Shown in pieces: positions 50,074 to 61,989 of a DNA stretch of 64,000 nucleotides. This DNA comes from Acanthornis magna (Eukaryota; Chordata; Aves; Passeriformes; Acanthizidae): contig JAWUZG010000056.1 in the NCBI GenBank assembly GCA_036785705.1, positions 7,193,001-7,257,000 on the forward strand, read 5' to 3'. The position numbers and the translations under genes were made by a program. Below the pieces are notes generated by a model. That model made no database searches. It saw only the letters and a list, made by a program, of their open reading frames with translations, and was not told where the DNA came from. Every line of letters begins with the position of its first letter. Position 1 is the first letter of the stretch.

Positions 50074-50188
50074 ACTGCGTCTTCATATTTCTTGCACAGC
50101 CAAGAAATCTTAAAAAATATGTCAGGCTTTAGTAAAAGTGCTTGCCAGGCATCAAAGTAGTTTTGAATCTTAAGCACAATGGCATTTT
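50074..50188 (-). CDS. CYP19A1: CYP19A1 exon 6
   Basis: This 115-bp exon encodes residues 210-248. It contains [20 protein letters not shown], with Trp224 of the access channel at its human number, and SWLCKKYED at the end. Acceptor ATTTTCAG at 50189; donor GCAGT-GTGAGT at 50074. Phases 1 and 2 join neighbours in frame (Glu210 and Val248). Confidence 0.97.
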
Positions 50189-50867
50189 CTGAAAATAAAT
50201 GTCAACAAAAAAATTGTCAATGGTCAAGTAAAAAAAATCCTTCAGAAAAATTAATAGTAAGGTCCTGTTCCCTACTCCACTAAGTTCATGGGAATTTGAT
50301 AAGCAACTGCAAGGTAACATTTGTAGGACAGTGTAGGAAAGGTCTAGATCTTTGTAGAAACAATTGGTAAATTGCTACAGGGACACAGCGGTGTCAGCCA
50401 GAGCCAAGGAGTCTCCCATAGGAGAGCAGAAGCAGAACTATTGCAGAACACTGAAATGGGGATATTTAGACATCCTGATAATATTATTTCTGTCATAGGG
50501 TTTGAGGCTGAAGAAATAATGGAAAACGTAAATTTTTGGGTGAACTTTTCAGGGCAGTCATTTTGTCTGGTGGAAAGATTTCAGATTCTTGCATGAATAT
50601 AATATTGGCATTGTATCAAATTGGTGCATAAAAATCTCTTTAAATTCACTATTCATTAAGGGTGACAAGATAATATATACTTTTGGTCATATAGAACTCT
50701 CTTTTATAACTAACATGATAATAAATGAATCTCAATTAATTATATGGTGATACAAGGGTCTATTCTTGCTCTGCTTGTGAGACAAAACTTCTGAGTGATA
50801 GCAATGACTTTTCCTTGGATATGCACTTCAGACCCATCATAAGGCATAAAAATGGAGCTGTCAGTAC
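50189..50867 (-). other. CYP19A1: CYP19A1 intron between exons 5 and 6
   Basis: 0.7-kb phase-1 intron with donor GTACTG, a weaker than usual donor. No other feature seen. Confidence 0.9.
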
Positions 50868-51044
50868 CATCCAGAGGGACCCCGAGGAAAAGCTTGTTAG
50901 ATGTGTCAAGCATGATCCGTCTCATGAGGTTCAGCACGTTGATGTTCCCCAATTCCGTCGTTACCTCGGGCAGCTTGTCCAGGTGGTCAATGGTTGACTC
51001 CACACAAATCGCGATCATCCGCACCAGCCCAGGGCCAGACAGAG
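50868..51044 (-). CDS. CYP19A1: CYP19A1 exon 5
   Basis: This 177-bp exon encodes residues 151-210, beginning ALSGPGLVRMIAICVEST and including NVLNLMRRIMLDTSNKLFLGVPLD, the D-E-F helix region of aromatase. Arg192 and Asp-rich contacts for the reductase lie here in the family. The acceptor CTGTTTCAG at 51045 and donor GATG-GTACTG at 50868 keep the frame. The donor deviates from GTRAGT at +4 to +6. Confidence 0.97.
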
Positions 51045-51301
51045 CTGAAACAGATGTGCAAAATGAGCCAAAGCGGTGTTAATTTTTGTACCTCATTTAT
51101 AACCTCTCAGTTGGCGGTAACGGCGTCAGTAAAATGGCAAATGTTACTGTGTCAGTGACTGGTTTAAAACCATGCTGGAACTCAATTGGTTTATCACCCT
51201 TTGAAAGAAAAATGTAAGAATTTCAGACAAACTCAACAGCGTTTCAGGAGAGATGGACTGGGTACTACAGCGATGCAGGGTGTCAGTGCACGCTGAGTTA
51301 C
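51045..51301 (-). other. CYP19A1: CYP19A1 intron between exons 4 and 5
   Basis: Only 257 bp, the shortest intron in the gene; phase 1. No feature within. Confidence 0.92.
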
Positions 51302-51456
51302 CTTTGGTGAAAAAGGGTCGGATTTCTTTCCAGTGCGCTGGGTTGTTGTTGAAGATGATCCCATTTTCATACATGCCAATGCACTGTAATCCCAGCTTAC
51401 TCCCAAACCGAGACACGTAATGCCAGTGCTTCATCACATGGAACACGCTTGAGGAT
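51302..51456 (-). CDS. CYP19A1: CYP19A1 exon 4
   Basis: This 155-bp exon encodes residues 99-151. It carries [20 protein letters not shown], the B'-C region, with Arg115 (heme propionate contact in human aromatase) at the same number, then [18 protein letters not shown] and the [11 protein letters not shown]-helix in which Trp and Arg contact the heme. Acceptor CCTTCCCAG, donor AAAG-GTAACT. Confidence 0.98.
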
Positions 51457-53860
51457 CTGGGAAGGGAAGGAGGAAAAAGCCTCAAATAAAAAAACTGTTT
51501 CATAGGTTGAATACAGCATTTGTATTCTGACATTTTACAGTTGCTCCCAAGTGCTGACTTGCATTCTTAATTTAGCAGGAGGCACAATGCTTAGCACGAA
51601 ATGTTGTTCCTTTCACATAATTAAAAGTCTTGATGATCAATGCCTTCAGAATTTATATTAGAGCAATAATGTATTCTGATTTAAACTGTTTCTCAATTAA
51701 AATGCAAATGGATAATGGAGGATTTTAAACTGAATAGTGTGTCTATGTAGAAATGTGTAGATATTTATGATACACTCAGGCAGTAACCAATGTCAAATAC
51801 TTCAGACGATAAGGTAAAATATTTGATGTGTACAAAATTACAGATTTACTTATGTATAGTCAATACCATGTATACTTCTGTGACTCTGGTCATTTACAGA
51901 CACATACTGAAGCATAAATACACATGCATTACTTAAATATACATCATCATAACATGATGGTATGTGTGGGATAAACAATAAATACTCTTAAATAGACATG
52001 TAAGGGAAATCCATGATATGTATCATTCTTTTTACAGTCGACACGATTCATTCGCAGGTGCTGGCAGACAGCATTCTTGCTTTAAAATATCATTTCCTTT
52101 AGAGGGAGCCAGCATATCAGAAATGTGGATGTGATGAAAACCTGATCAAACAGAATCCAAAAAAATGAAAGAAAATCAGAACAAAGATTTGAAATGTAAG
52201 AATGTGCATCTTTCTTTACCGTGTATAGTCTATGGACCAAATCCCAGACTTCTTACGTGGGTTTATTTAATTTTTTCAGACAGGTAACGTAAATGTGACT
52301 TTCTCTATTGACTGCAAATGTGCTGGGTTTCATAGTTTCGCATGACCCAGAGGTAAAGTTAATGTTAAAGCTTTTTCCCATGTCAGGGAAAATTTGTATT
52401 GTATGTGTTGCATTTGTATTTCCCTGAACATGGAAAGGTGGTGTTGAGTTCTGACAGCTCTCCCCAGAAAGGAAAGCTGCAGCAGGCTCATTTTTTTCTT
52501 CCCATCCCACGTATCTCTGTGCGGGAGACAGCTGGTAAGGTTTTCAGGAAGGGTTTTGTCAAGTGACCTTCTATAAGCAGGTTTTCCATATGAAACTGTT
52601 CAATGAAGTCCTCCAAAGGACATCAGCTTTTGTAACCAAGACTACAAGTCCTTCTCTCTGTACATCAGCACCTCAGTGTTAGATTTGATGCTAAAAGTTC
52701 AGATGACATTGGTTAAAAAGGATGACACTGGTTTTCTTTTACAGAAGCCAGATTGTTTTGCAATGAATTTAGCAGCCCCTGAAAACTTTATTCTACATCC
52801 TTACTTTCAAAAGAAGTTAAACGCTTGTTTTCTATGTACAGTCAGTGATTTAAAGCAAAAAAATGTCTGAAGAAAAGCAGTGTACTGAGTGTAAATCTGG
52901 CATTGTTTAGCAACACTCCTGGTTTGTTTCTGATGAATTGGTAGCACAGACAGGGAAAGACAGCAAGAAGAGTTCGTTGTATCTTCAAAGCATTTATAGC
53001 ATCATCAGGACATTTTACTGCATTAGTTGATATGTGCAACACCTATGTAGGATAGGAATGTAAACAGTTTCTCTGTCATGATTACCTCTTTCTACAGAGG
53101 TTAAAATAGAGATGAAGCTGACTTGCACCACATGGCAAATTCTGTGATAATTCTCTATGCTGCGCTGTCTTTCAAAAGCTTTTACATAATGGAAGTATTA
53201 ATTGATTGACATTGTTGCTAAAAAGGTTCTGATTCTTTATCAATTACACGTGGTAAACATTTTACTACTCTTTTTTTTTCTTTTTCATGGCATGACTTAA
53301 AATAATCCAATGTAAGAAGAAAGCAATCATCCACTGGAGCTAATAAAATGATAGACTGCAGTTTAGCATTATGTTTAATACTGTGTATAATTGAAGCCTA
53401 TGAATAATCCCATTAATTGGAGTGGAATTACTCATAATGCTATCATTCTGTAATAACCTTCGAGCATTTACTACCACTTTAAGGAGAAAGTTCAGAACAC
53501 AAAAAATTAAATGTTACTTAATCCCACATTGCAGTCAGTCTAGATTCCTGAACTGAATGTAATCCTAATATGAAATGGAAAAGTAAAATAGATGGTAATT
53601 TTTTTGTAGGAGTGAGCCACAGTGCTTTCCTTTCCACAAAAAAAAATACTTAGAGAATTCATCAAAAGCTTCAATAGCAGAGTTTTTTAAACAAACACAG
53701 GGTTAGAAAAAGGTCTGTAAATAGCAGGAAGTAAAAGGTTTTTGTTAGAACAATTTTTGAAAATAATAACTTTAGTTCTACTTAAGAAAAAAGTAGCAAA
53801 GAGGTTGTAAAGATATGATAAGGCTTTTCAAGTTATTAAGCATAGAAAATAAGGATTTAC
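51457..53860 (-). other. CYP19A1: CYP19A1 intron between exons 3 and 4
   Basis: 2.4-kb phase-2 GT-AG intron. Mostly AT-rich; nothing beyond homopolymer runs seen. Confidence 0.9.
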
Positions 53861-54011
53861 TTGCTAATTATAAACGTTTCTTCACCGCTGATCCAAACTC
53901 TCACAAATTCTCCATATGTCTTATTGTAGTAGTTGCAGGCATTCCCTACTCCCATCCAGAGAAATCTGCCATGTGAGAGGAGGGGGCCGATTCCCATACA
54001 GTATCCTGGCC
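53861..54011 (-). CDS. CYP19A1: CYP19A1 exon 3
   Basis: This 151-bp exon encodes residues 49-99, starting with the proline-glycine hinge [20 protein letters not shown] and continuing [27 protein letters not shown]. This is the N-terminal beta-sheet/A-helix region of the cytosolic domain. Acceptor TTTCTTAG at 54012; donor AGCAA-GTAAAT at 53861. Confidence 0.98.
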
Positions 54012-54965
54012 CTAAGAAACAGGGTAAGAGAGGTTTGGTCTCAGCAGTGCTCCCGGACACGAAAATACCTCTGAGCATCTCCCTCTTGACAGGAGGCTCT
54101 CAGCATGACAGCCACCGTCTGAAGTGGGCAGCTCACACAAACAATCCTGGGCTCAAACTGTCCCACAAACTGCACCTGTGCTGGGGAAACCTCAATATCT
54201 GAGGAAGCCTTTTGGTGGTACCTACAACAAATGACATTCGTTGCTTCTTTGTACAACTTCCAACTGCTGCTCACGTTTGGAGGGACAATGGCCACATCCT
54301 GGAAAGAAGAAATGATTTTTTTGGCAAGGGTCTTTTCTCAGAATTTAATTCAGGAGTCATTGTTCTGGCTTAGGTTATTCCTGTCCAACACCTGTGAGAG
54401 ATGTGTGCTCTGCTCTCCTTCATTGCATTGCATCTGGTGAAAAATAGGCTGATTTAGTAATGTCTAAACAAACCCCGGAAACTTTACAGAAGGGAAAGGG
54501 AATTTGTTGTTCTGTTCTGGAGGGTCTTCAGTGCTAAAGATGGAGAAAAAGATTGATTACCTACTAAAATCAGAATAGCTTCTTAGGTAATTGTTTAGAG
54601 TAAAGGCAATTTAGAAAGATTTAAACTTTAATACATGTTTAAAGTTTAAAATCCGCATGAAAATGTGAACATCTAGAGTTTGTAAAATAGTATTATATCT
54701 TTCTAGTGTACACATAATAAAGCTGAAAACTGAATGTCATATACTCATATGACCAAGGCATGATTATTATGGAAGTTCTGAGGTCAGAATAAGCCTGATT
54801 TCCTTGATCAGGTATTTTAAAAAGTCGGTATTATTTAAACTAATTAATAATAAATTTTGTTGTTATACAATCATCATTCAGCGTTCCTTTCTCACTTAAT
54901 TTTGAGAAACAAACAGAAATTACTCTGACAGCTTTCATATGGCACTACATCTAAATTTAATTTAC
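54012..54965 (-). other. CYP19A1: CYP19A1 intron between exons 2 and 3
   Basis: 0.95-kb phase-1 GT-AG intron. No other feature seen. Confidence 0.9.
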
Positions 54966-55110
54966 CTGGTATTGATGAAGTTTCTTCATGATTCCATATG
55001 AGGAAGAGAAAGCACATGAGGATGAGGATGGGCACTGTGGCCACAGGCATCGTGTCTGGGACCAGGCTGGTGATGTTGTAGTGCGTTGGATTCAGGGTTT
55101 CCAGGACCAT
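54966..55110 (-). CDS. CYP19A1: CYP19A1 first coding exon (exon 2), membrane anchor
   Basis: Start ATG at 55110 opens [18 protein letters not shown], aligning residue for residue with human MVLEMLNPIHYNITS. An upstream in-frame TTG at 55119 is not a start. Asn12 lies in an NIT sequon, the known lumenal glycosylation site in mammals. A single hydrophobic segment, about residues 23-39 ([17 protein letters not shown]), anchors the enzyme in the ER membrane. The exon ends SSIP plus one base of Gly49 at donor CCAG-GTAAAT. The enzyme aromatises androstenedione and testosterone to estrone and estradiol with NADPH-P450 reductase. In birds it matters in gonads and, strongly in songbirds, in brain. The nine coding exons sum to 1530 bp including the stop, without frameshift or internal stop. 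Confidence 0.98.
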
Positions 55111-55132
55111 CTTTTCCAAGAGATTCTGCTTT

Positions 55133-55155
55133 CCTTCAGAGAGAGAGAGAGAGAG
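55133..55155 (-). promoter_or_regulatory. CYP19A1: Exon 2 splice acceptor with (CT)9 tract
   Basis: On the sense strand nine CT dinucleotides (55138-55155) lead into TGAAG, a usable acceptor 23 bases upstream of the ATG. Transcripts from distal first exons would join here. Transcripts from the proximal promoter would instead keep the CT tract in their 5' UTR. The exact acceptor AG is inferred. Confidence 0.65.
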
Positions 55156-55251
55156 GCAGAGGTTGTCAAAGCTCAGATGTGTTCAGCTTCTCTCGGTACC
55201 TCTCAAGCTCTTTGCAGTTCCTACAAATGAGCAGATGAGCCCTGAGGAAGC

Positions 55252-55257
55252 TTTATA
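55252..55257 (-). promoter_or_regulatory. CYP19A1: TATA box of proximal (gonadal-type) CYP19A1 promoter
   Basis: The minus strand reads GCTATAAAGC about 145 bp upstream of the ATG. A start about 30 bp downstream, near 55226, would give a 5' UTR near 115 bases. This is the position of the ovarian promoter adjacent to the first coding exon in other vertebrates. Confidence 0.8.
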
Positions 55258-55358
55258 GCAGAGTGGCTGCCTGCAGGGCTGGCCAGGACAGGCTTCAGCA
55301 CAAGTCAAGAGAGACATGAAGCAGACACTCTTCTTGCTTGGGAATAACAAAGGTTTGC

Positions 55359-55367
55359 TGACCTTGA
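55359..55367 (-). promoter_or_regulatory. CYP19A1: SF-1 / NR5A response element
   Basis: A perfect TCAAGGTCA on the minus strand lies about 105 bp upstream of the TATA box, roughly 135 bp from the predicted start. The gonadal promoter II of mammals has an SF-1 site (AAGGTCA) at almost the same distance. Binding of NR5A1/NR5A2 to drive ovarian expression is therefore likely. No clear cAMP-response element was found upstream. Confidence 0.78.
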
Positions 55368-55407
55368 TGTTGAAGCACAGCTTTGGATGCTTGGGCTGAC
55401 AGAGCTT

Positions 55408-55413
55408 TTATCT
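55408..55413 (-). promoter_or_regulatory. CYP19A1: GATA motif in proximal CYP19A1 promoter
   Basis: AGATAA on the minus strand, about 45 bp upstream of the SF-1 site. GATA4 co-operates with SF-1 on mammalian gonadal aromatase promoters, which makes this placement plausible, though the six-base motif is common. Confidence 0.45.
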
Positions 55414-58400
55414 CTGATATTGACTTGGCTGCCCAGCACTGAGGTTTACTCCTTGCGAATCTCTAACCAAAACACAAGAAATTAAACTTTCAGCACATGT
55501 GGAAGTGTTGAAAGAGTTCACTTGCCAGCTTTTGTCTCTCTTGCTTAGCTGTTCCCTTCCTGCATGCCTGTAGTGCCAGAGTTCCTTAATTTCCAGTACA
55601 ATGATGGTAGTTTTCAATGATGTAGATAAAGTGCCCCATGACTGCAGTTATTTTGTTTGAAATGTGTTATTAACTTTTTTTTTATTGCCAACTTTTGAGT
55701 GCAGCATAATGTAATATAATGTATTGCATTTCTTTATGTTTCTTCTGCTAAATTCTTTGAAAAATATAATATATGCCATAACAAACAGGATCATAGATTG
55801 TTACCATATTTTTACTCAGGCTGTAACCAGCACTCAGCACAGGAAGGAAAACCCAAAGACAGCAGATAGGTCTCTTATGCAGAAAGGGAATATAAGGATT
55901 CACTCAAAGTTTTTTTGCATGTTTTTGAAATTAAATAATAAAATGTAAGTAGTTGTTGTACCTGAGAAGGAATATGTGCGAGAAGGAATATGAGTGAGAA
56001 CTCATTTAACCACAGAAAGATAGTGCTTGAGTCTACACAGAATTTTCTTAAAAAAACATTTTAATTCTGCTCTGGCAATAACTAAGAATAGATTTCCTTG
56101 TTTCTGCCTGCAACAATATTTCCAAATTGAAGGATCTACTTGCTTAACAGGAAGCTTTTGGATACAATTTACTTTCAGCAAGTGCTTTCTTGTTTACCTT
56201 GTGCTTTGGTCTCACATTGCGGAAAAAATGAGAGCTTGCTTTGTAGTGCCCGTCAGTGCTGTAATTATGTTAAACTGAGCCAAGGATGGGAGAGATGCTT
56301 TCTGGACAGGGACAACCCTGGTGTATATGGCTGGAGTTAAAAATGTACGGAGCATAGGAAGGGAGTTTGGAGAAGGGAGCAAGCTGTGGCTTAAAACCTT
56401 GCAGGTGCTTAAAACCATGCAACGCTCGAGCATTTTGGATGATTTCTGTGCCAGTTTCGGGGGGTTTTGGGATCCAAGATGACCAATCTGCCAGGTGACC
56501 TTTTAGGAACATGCCTGCTTTTGAAACAGAGAGCAGCACACCTCTTCTGAGAGTGTCCAGGGGCAGGTCACGTGCTGGACACATCCAGCTGTTGCTTTGT
56601 GCGTTGTGAAAAGAAGTTTTGTAATCACAAGAATTTTTATTGTAGTTTTTTAAAATTAGTTTAAATTTCCTTGAGTGCTGTTCATTACCACAACAAAAGC
56701 ATGCGTGTGTGTATATGTAAATACTTTTATCAGCTTCAGTCCCTTGCACTAATCTGAGTTTACAGCACTGCAGAGGGACACAGTCACGCTTGGGCCATAG
56801 AGTTCCACGTTTTTGATTCTTTTCCCTCCAGATCTGCAATAACTTTGTCTTTGTACTCCATTGCCACGAATAGGCTCTGATGTGCATTATTTTTTCATCT
56901 CCAAGACATTCTGGTGTAGGTAGAGTAATTTCACTGCCTCATATTCCCTGTGAGGACAAGTATGGAGCTGGTTTTGCATTTGGGTGCTGTGAAATAACCA
57001 ATTTCATACCTCCAAAACTGTTTCTAGGAATAACATATCTGCAGGGTGAGCCCTGGCAGAGTTCAAGGCCCTGATATGTTTGCACAGTGTACTTTGCAAG
57101 TATGAGTCTCCCCCTTTTATTTTCTAAAAGTCAACCCTATGTTTTGATCTTGCTCAGTTCTTAAATACTCACAGCTAAAGCTTATCTTTGTTTTGACAGA
57201 GGAATGGAGGCAGGTTTCTGTTTTTTCAAAATACACAGATAGCATAGCAATGGACTGGGTTTTAGATTCTTGATTTCCCCAGCTTCATAAATTTATAATT
57301 TTTAGTAAAAGAAAAATTTTATTGTTCTGTGACATGTCCAACCTGTAAGTGTGCAACTTGCTGTTATGTTTATAATTTTTATATCTTGGATTGTGCTGTC
57401 ATTTAGATAAAAGTATTAAAGGCAAAGTCTTAGGTTTGAATCCTTTTTACACTTTTGAAGTGAACTAAAAAAGTCTTATTTTTAGTTAAAGTGGCTTCTC
57501 AAGATCTTAAAGAGTTTACATTTCCTGTATTCAGAAGTTCTTTGCTTCATTTCAACAACTATAATCCAGGCAGAGTTTCAGGGCTTGCATTTTGAACCAC
57601 TTTTGTTCATTTCAAAATCCAACTGGGCCATGAAAAAGTCACCTTAAAAATATTTCAACTGCACTGCTTATCCTACTTTTATCCATTGCATTTTTTAAGA
57701 ACTGTCCGTGAGTTAAGTCGCTCCTCACAATATCCAACCAAACCCATTTTACCAGTGAGTGGTGACTGAGCAGACTGAAAAAGCTAGAAATGGAATGAAG
57801 CTGGAGTGGCCACAGGGCAGGAAAGAAGGTTTCACCAGTCGGGTTCATTTTGCCTGGTGTGCTGTCAGTAATTCTCCTTCCCCTGCAGCCGGGTGAGGTG
57901 AGTCTCAGAGCAGAGGGCTTTGCTGCTTATGTGACAGAGGAAGGATGGGAAAGAAAAGGCTTTAAAAACCCCTCTATCTAGGGGGGGGGAAAGAGACTTT
58001 TATAATAAGAAAGTTCTTTAGTGAGGGAATAGTTGGATGTGCACTGTCCGTCTGACCTGACAGGAGTTAGGGATCTCAGCCCCTGGGGAAGCAGCTGCCA
58101 GCAGAGGGCCCTTCACACTGCTGAGTTTTGAGTCTTGGCTACAAAGCGCTAGGAGAAAATTCTAGGTTCTGTTAAACATTTTCTTGCTAAAGGTGACATA
58201 AGGAACGGTGACAAGGTCCCCAGGAAAGGGAAAAGCCCGTATATCTAAAGAACAGCTGCATTGACCCCTCTTATTCCAGTTTGTGCTTTGCACTTAATGA
58301 TTCTGCCAGTAAAAGAGCAAATTCAGAAAATCATATTATAGAATTGAAGCTGAAAATCTCTGTTAATTTAGAGAAGGAGGAGCTCATAAAACTGCCTGAA

Positions 58401-61400
58401 AACTCTTGAAGAGCCATTCTTGTGTCCTGGAGTTGTTTCCTTTGGAGTGGTTCATCTGTCAGGAGAGAAAAAAATCTGCTACTTGTTCTAAATTCCCAAG
58501 TACTAGTAACCGGTATTAGCAGCATCTGAAGCAACTTATCTAGGTTAAACAGTTTGGAAAACTAGACTTATTTCTCACAAAACACCATTTTATTTTACTG
58601 ATCTGCTCCCATTGTACCACAATGTTTGCCTAAGTTGCCATAGAGTGAAGGAGCACAGCACCTCTGAAAAACAAAATGTTAGGTTTTAACTGATTTGAAG
58701 GGGATAATTCTCCCCAGCTGCGCAGCATATGTCACATCCTTGACAGAGGGATTCTCTTGTTTCCTTGAAAGGCTGCGCGGTTTAAAGTTGAGACCACATC
58801 AGAAGAGTTTTTTAAACCTGAGAGTGCTTCCCATTCCTTGTAAGGCGAGATGTAAATGACTCTGTAAGCATCAGACTGCACTTGGTGTCACCCTGGAAAT
58901 TGCCACCTGGAATTCTGTGCTCCCTACTAATGCTCTAATTCTCTCAGAATGCAATGGGGATATCACTGCGAGTTTTCCATCACAATTTATTGGTTATCTG
59001 ACATTGCATTCCTCTTGTCTTTGATTCATAGTACCTTTTCTAAATTATTTTTATCACTTAATTATTTTTCACTGTGTTTTAGTGATGTGACCCTTTGATT
59101 TGGTCTGATCAGACATCTCTCATCATAGATGGGTTTGCAACCCCAATATGTGGAGCAGACATTTCAGAGTTAGCTGTTTTCATTACTCTGCTTCTGAAGC
59201 ACTCTGCCTTGTTTAGGACTATTTTCTACTTCTAACTCAATCCCCTGCATCTCAAAAGGAAGATAAATATGGTAAAATGTGAAAATGAGGGAATAAATCC
59301 CATTTTCAGTAATTTCTAGAGTTTGAGTCAGTGGGCTAGAGTTTGTGTAGATGTAGAGGTCTGTCACATCTAATTGCTATGGAAATGTATTCTAGCAGTG
59401 CTGAATGATTATTATAGCCTTGTAGAATAATCCTGTACCACTTGATTACTATGAAATCTAATCTAAATAGCACTTACAACTTCATCTGTTGTTTAGGTTA
59501 GAAGAGGAGGAAAAGAGAAGCAAGAGATGACAGCTTGCAGCAGAAGCTTGGAAGTGGGAATTTAGTAATGATCACCCTGGCAAGCTAAAGGGGCTCTTGA
59601 CATGGAAATGAGGAGGTAGGAGCCTAACATTGTGTCAGAGGGCAAAGGAAAGAGAAATGCAGAACATACCCATGATTTTGTGGTGTTGAAAAAACATCTG
59701 TACCATGAGATAAGAAAGATTGTTACATTTGATGCCTCTGCTATTATTTGGAATATTTTTTTAAATTTTAATGAGTATTCTTATGACAGGGTTACTTTGT
59801 TTCGCAGCTGAATAGGATCTATCCCTAGAGCCTTTCTCGAAGGTTTTAAGTCCTGTCAGCTGCCTTTGATTGCAAAATGCTGCTGCATTGTGACAATGCT
59901 GCTGGTGGCCACAGCTCTTCTTCAGTGTCCCCAAATCTCCATTTCTTGTCACCCCTTCTACTCAAAGTATACAGTGAGTTCTAAGGTGCAGAAAACTTTG
60001 GAGCTGCAGCCTTAAAATTACTGTGGTAGTTGTTGACATTCCTGCTGTCTGGAGTCAGTTTGGTCAATCAGTTTTCTCGCAGTTTTCTTGCAGTTTTTAG
60101 CACCACCCTGTGCTGGTGTATGACTGGAACTTAACTGGTCAATGCAGACTAAACCCATTGCCAGGGAAACAAATACATTAAAAATATCTTCTGTAAATGT
60201 TGGACTCCATCTGAATACTACTATTTGTTTGGATTACTGTAGTAAGAGCAGTGCCTCTTTTTTTGTGCCTTTATACTGTGGTCAAGGTGTGATTTAGAAA
60301 AATAAACTTGCCGGTTTTAGTACTTTTCACAAAAATTCACATTGTTGCTAACGAACCACCATAATGTCCATGAAAAGTAACATCCACATCAGATGGTACA
60401 AGGGTTTAACCTGAAACAAACCATATCCTGAAGCACAATAAGTGTCAGTGCTTGTAAGCCACCAAAAAAACCTCTGGTCTTGTGCAAACTTCTGCAGCAG
60501 TGGCAGGACTCTGTTTCACTGCCTCTCTACCTCAAAGTTTCATTAGAACACCTGAAGCTCTAATTAGCTCCAAACTAACCAGAAAATGAGTTGTGGATGG
60601 CAAAGGGAAATCTCTCTAAAGTTCTTTTTATGAGACCTCCTTGTTACGGCTGTGGCAAAGCAGAGCTGTGTGAGCAGTGTTTTCTGTAGGTAACTGCTGA
60701 TGCTTTCTGGCACTGCTGGGTTGGTGTTTTGTTTCTGATTTGGCAGATAAAAAACTGCTCTCTCTACCATGGCTGTATTTCTGCTGTTGTTTTACTGCCA
60801 GCAAACACCTTAATCAGTTTCAGCAAAAAAGTTAGTTGACACAGAAGGGATGTCTCTCTAAGAAATATAAATTAATTTTTTAACTCTTTTTCCTCTGGCT
60901 ATAACTATCAAGTATTCTATCAAAATCAAAGTATGTACATTAATCCTGAAGAAAAGTTTACCTGGGTATTTGAAAAAACAAGACGAAGAAAGAATGCATG
61001 ACTATTCTCAAATCATTCTTTTTGCAAATGGCTTTATTAATCAGATATAATTATTAACTGAGATATAGCAGGTAGAAGAAAGACAGCACTTTTCCACAGC
61101 AAGCACCAACTGAGAGGAGTCAAGCTATGGTAGAATAAAAAAATTCTCTGGGTCAGTTCCAGACTTGTTCTACCTGATTTTTATCCTCACTTTTTTTTTA
61201 CCTTGCTTTTTTTGACCTCACTTACAATCCATTTTTTCCCTGCTGTGACAATGATGCTTGGAAATGTCAGTTTGTCCAAAATTCACACACTTCCCAATGA
61301 ATTCTACAGTGCTGTACAGCAACAGCTGGCAGTGTCCGTCCCATGCTGTGTATTCTACCTCAACTTTGTCATGGTACACATGAAAAAAATCCACTTGAGA

Positions 61401-61868
61401 GTCAAAAGAATTAAATCAGACACCACAAACACTGAGCAGGTTTGCTTTTTTAATCTGGGGAGCCTGTATCTATAAAAACTGAAATAATTTCATTTTTTTT
61501 TATACTATGTAAACAGCTTGAAATGTTGCACGAAGTGAACACACTTTTTGAGGGTAACTGTTCTGCAAGAGCACTGTGCCAGTTTTTAGAAAGGAAACTT
61601 TGTAGAATACTTGCAAAATATATTACATATTACTGTTGTTTTAATACCAAAAATTTGGCCAAAGACCTGCATATTTTCTACTAAAAAAAAAACCCCGACT
61701 CTGTTTTGATAGTGACAGCATATAATTTACACAAAGATAATTACAGTAGCAGATCAAAGCAGCTCCAGAAGGCATACTTCCCACTCAAAACAAAAATAAA
61801 TCCCATTTATGTAATGTCCTACCCATACTGTTTAAAGAAAAATGCTAGAATATGAATTAAAATTTTAC
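55414..61868 (-). other. CYP19A1: CYP19A1 upstream region / probable first intron
   Basis: About 6.5 kb with no recognisable coding sequence. If distal first exons are used this is intron sequence. It includes a 16-bp tandem duplication at 55964-55995 and a run of about nine guanines at 57981-57989. The longest open frame on the minus strand (56270-56887) resembles no protein I know. Confidence 0.7.
55964..55995. repeat. 16-bp tandem duplication
   Basis: GAGAAGGAATATGTGC is followed by GAGAAGGAATATGAGT, differing at two bases. Confidence 0.9.
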
Positions 61869-61960
61869 CTGTGTCTTCTTGTTACTTCTGGGTTTTTGCC
61901 GGAGGAGAGTGCTGTCCTGGCTACTGATGTGCTCCTGCTAAAGATCTGGATAGGTTTTCT
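61869..61960 (-). other. CYP19A1: Candidate distal untranslated first exon of CYP19A1
   Basis: On the minus strand a TATA-like CATAAAAGA (61989-61981) is followed, about 115 bp on, by a good donor, GACACAG-GTAAAA (exon end 61869). A start near 61960 would give a first exon of about 90 bp with no ATG-led coding role, 6.8 kb upstream of the exon 2 acceptor. Songbird brain aromatase mRNA is known to use an alternate distal first exon; whether it is this segment I cannot tell. The evidence is only motif spacing. Confidence 0.25.
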
Positions 61961-61989
61961 TGTGATCACTCTCTGTAGCATCTTTTATG

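Noticed and set aside
50740..50867. Continuation of the exon 5 open frame past residue 210
   Set aside because: The frame reads into intron sequence after the donor at 50867; splicing to 50188 restores conserved residues at human numbering.
55111..55119. Upstream in-frame start for aromatase (three codons before MVLE)
   Set aside because: The codon at 55119 is TTG. The ATG at 55110 matches the vertebrate start exactly.
56270..56887. 205-codon minus-strand open frame upstream of CYP19A1
   Set aside because: No family resemblance, no splice or promoter context. Kept only as a note because of its length.
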